From Candidatus Saccharimonadales bacterium (GTDB taxonomy: Bacteria; Patescibacteriota; Saccharimonadia; Saccharimonadales; Saccharimonadaceae): 7,012 nt of DNA. The stretch is taken from contig JASLCR010000032.1 in the NCBI GenBank assembly GCA_030145955.1, forward strand, positions 1 to 7,012, written 5' to 3'. Every line of letters starts with the position of its first letter. Positions within the stretch are counted from its first letter, which is position 1. The notes beneath the pieces were generated by a model, which was given only the letters and a program-made list of their open reading frames with translations, ran no database searches and had not been told where the DNA came from. The translations under genes were made by a program, and so were the position numbers. Shown piece by piece: positions 6,692 through 7,012 of the stretch.

Positions 6692-7012
6692 TCAGGAGTT
6701 GCTTGCCGGTGTAATCAGTGTCGCGGATATTACTTTCCGAATGCCACGTGAGGCTAGCGTGATCAGAGCCTGAGAGTCAGGGTTGACCGGCCTGTCGCCG
6801 CCCATGATCCGAGAGATCACGACGATCTTCATGAGCTCCTCTCTCTTTAGGGCGGACAGCTTGGACTCGATCAGAGCCATGACGGCTGCTTCACTGTGCT
6901 GGACGCCCGGGGGGTCTAGCCGCTGGGGACCAAGCAATGTCTGTCGGCGGCCCTCTGCCATTCCAAGCTCTGCGGTCTTGAACTTCTTTGCAACCACACC
7001 TCGTTGGTGTCC
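6692..7012 (-). CDS. Hypothetical protein, unrecognised (5'-truncated by window edge)
   Basis: The frame is open from the window edge to a TGA at 6692-6694, so at least 106 codons are visible and the true start is probably outside. Internal candidates are the GTG at 6997 and the ATG at 6961, neither with a properly spaced Shine-Dalgarno. I do not recognise the product. Visible parts are a basic stretch (VVAKKFKTAE), a Gly/Pro segment (LLGPQRLDPPG), a likely helix (SEAAVMALIESKLSALKREE), then MKIVVISRIMGG and a C-terminal half ending TLITPASNS. There is no membrane helix, cysteine cluster or nucleotide-binding motif. By my hand count the stretch is about 58% GC, against roughly 42-55% in sampled 60-base lines of pilB, and it prefers ATC, AAG, GTC and CTG codons. 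Recent transfer, a different expression class, or a non-coding stretch are all possible. A stable hairpin follows the stop codon, which favours a real transcribed gene. Confidence 0.45.
   Translation of the reverse strand, partial: GHQRGVVAKKFKTAELGMAEGRRQTLLGPQRLDPPGVQHSEAAVMALIESKLSALKREELMKIVVISRIMGGDRPVNPDSQALITLASRGIRKVISATLITPASNS

Noticed and set aside
1..7012. Alternative genetic code (UGA as Gly), CRISPR array, tRNA or defence genes
   Set aside because: All long genes are free of in-frame UGA and one uses UGA as stop. No spaced direct repeats, cloverleaf or defence-family motif was seen.

Overview
The window looks like a chromosomal segment from a small-genome bacterium, most probably a member of the Patescibacteria/CPR and perhaps Saccharibacteria (TM7). 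This is inferred from the packed gene order, the small YtxH/DUF5665-type membrane proteins, a single-copy-type DnaE with an intact PHP site, a PilB-type ATPase without cysteines, and transcription units that seem to start at or next to the start codon. No rRNA or other phylogenetic marker is present, so the placement is tentative. All genes read cleanly with UGA as stop, so the UGA=Gly code of Gracilibacteria/Absconditabacteria is not in use.

Layout: (1) 2-756 (+) is a tight three-gene cluster of small membrane proteins: the C-terminal part of a YtxG/DUF948-like protein (cut by the window edge), a YtxH-domain protein (TAATG stop/start overlap, strong Shine-Dalgarno), and a DUF5665-type protein. 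(2) 809-4459 (+) is dnaE, the replicative DNA polymerase III alpha subunit, preceded by a -10 box very close to its start codon. (3) 4461-4940 (-) is a small SPOUT/TrmH-family RNA 2'-O-methyltransferase, convergent with dnaE and separated from it by one base. (4) 4941-4993 is a compact divergent control region: two back-to-back extended -10 promoters around a perfect 7-bp inverted repeat. (5) 4994-6613 (+) is pilB, a type IV pilus/type II secretion assembly ATPase. (6) 6614-6690 holds two hairpins between convergent genes. (7) 6692-7012 (-) is the C-terminal part of an unrecognised, GC-richer coding frame that runs off the window.

The genes are mostly unrelated housekeeping functions: envelope-associated small proteins, chromosome replication, tRNA/rRNA modification and pilus assembly. 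I see no mobile element, CRISPR array, tRNA or defence system. The points most worth a second look are the repeated promoter-next-to-ATG architecture (apparent leaderless transcription), the inverted repeat in the divergent promoter region, and the compositionally distinct unknown gene with its perfect 12-bp hairpin at the right end. I do not see convincing evidence of a new multi-gene system.
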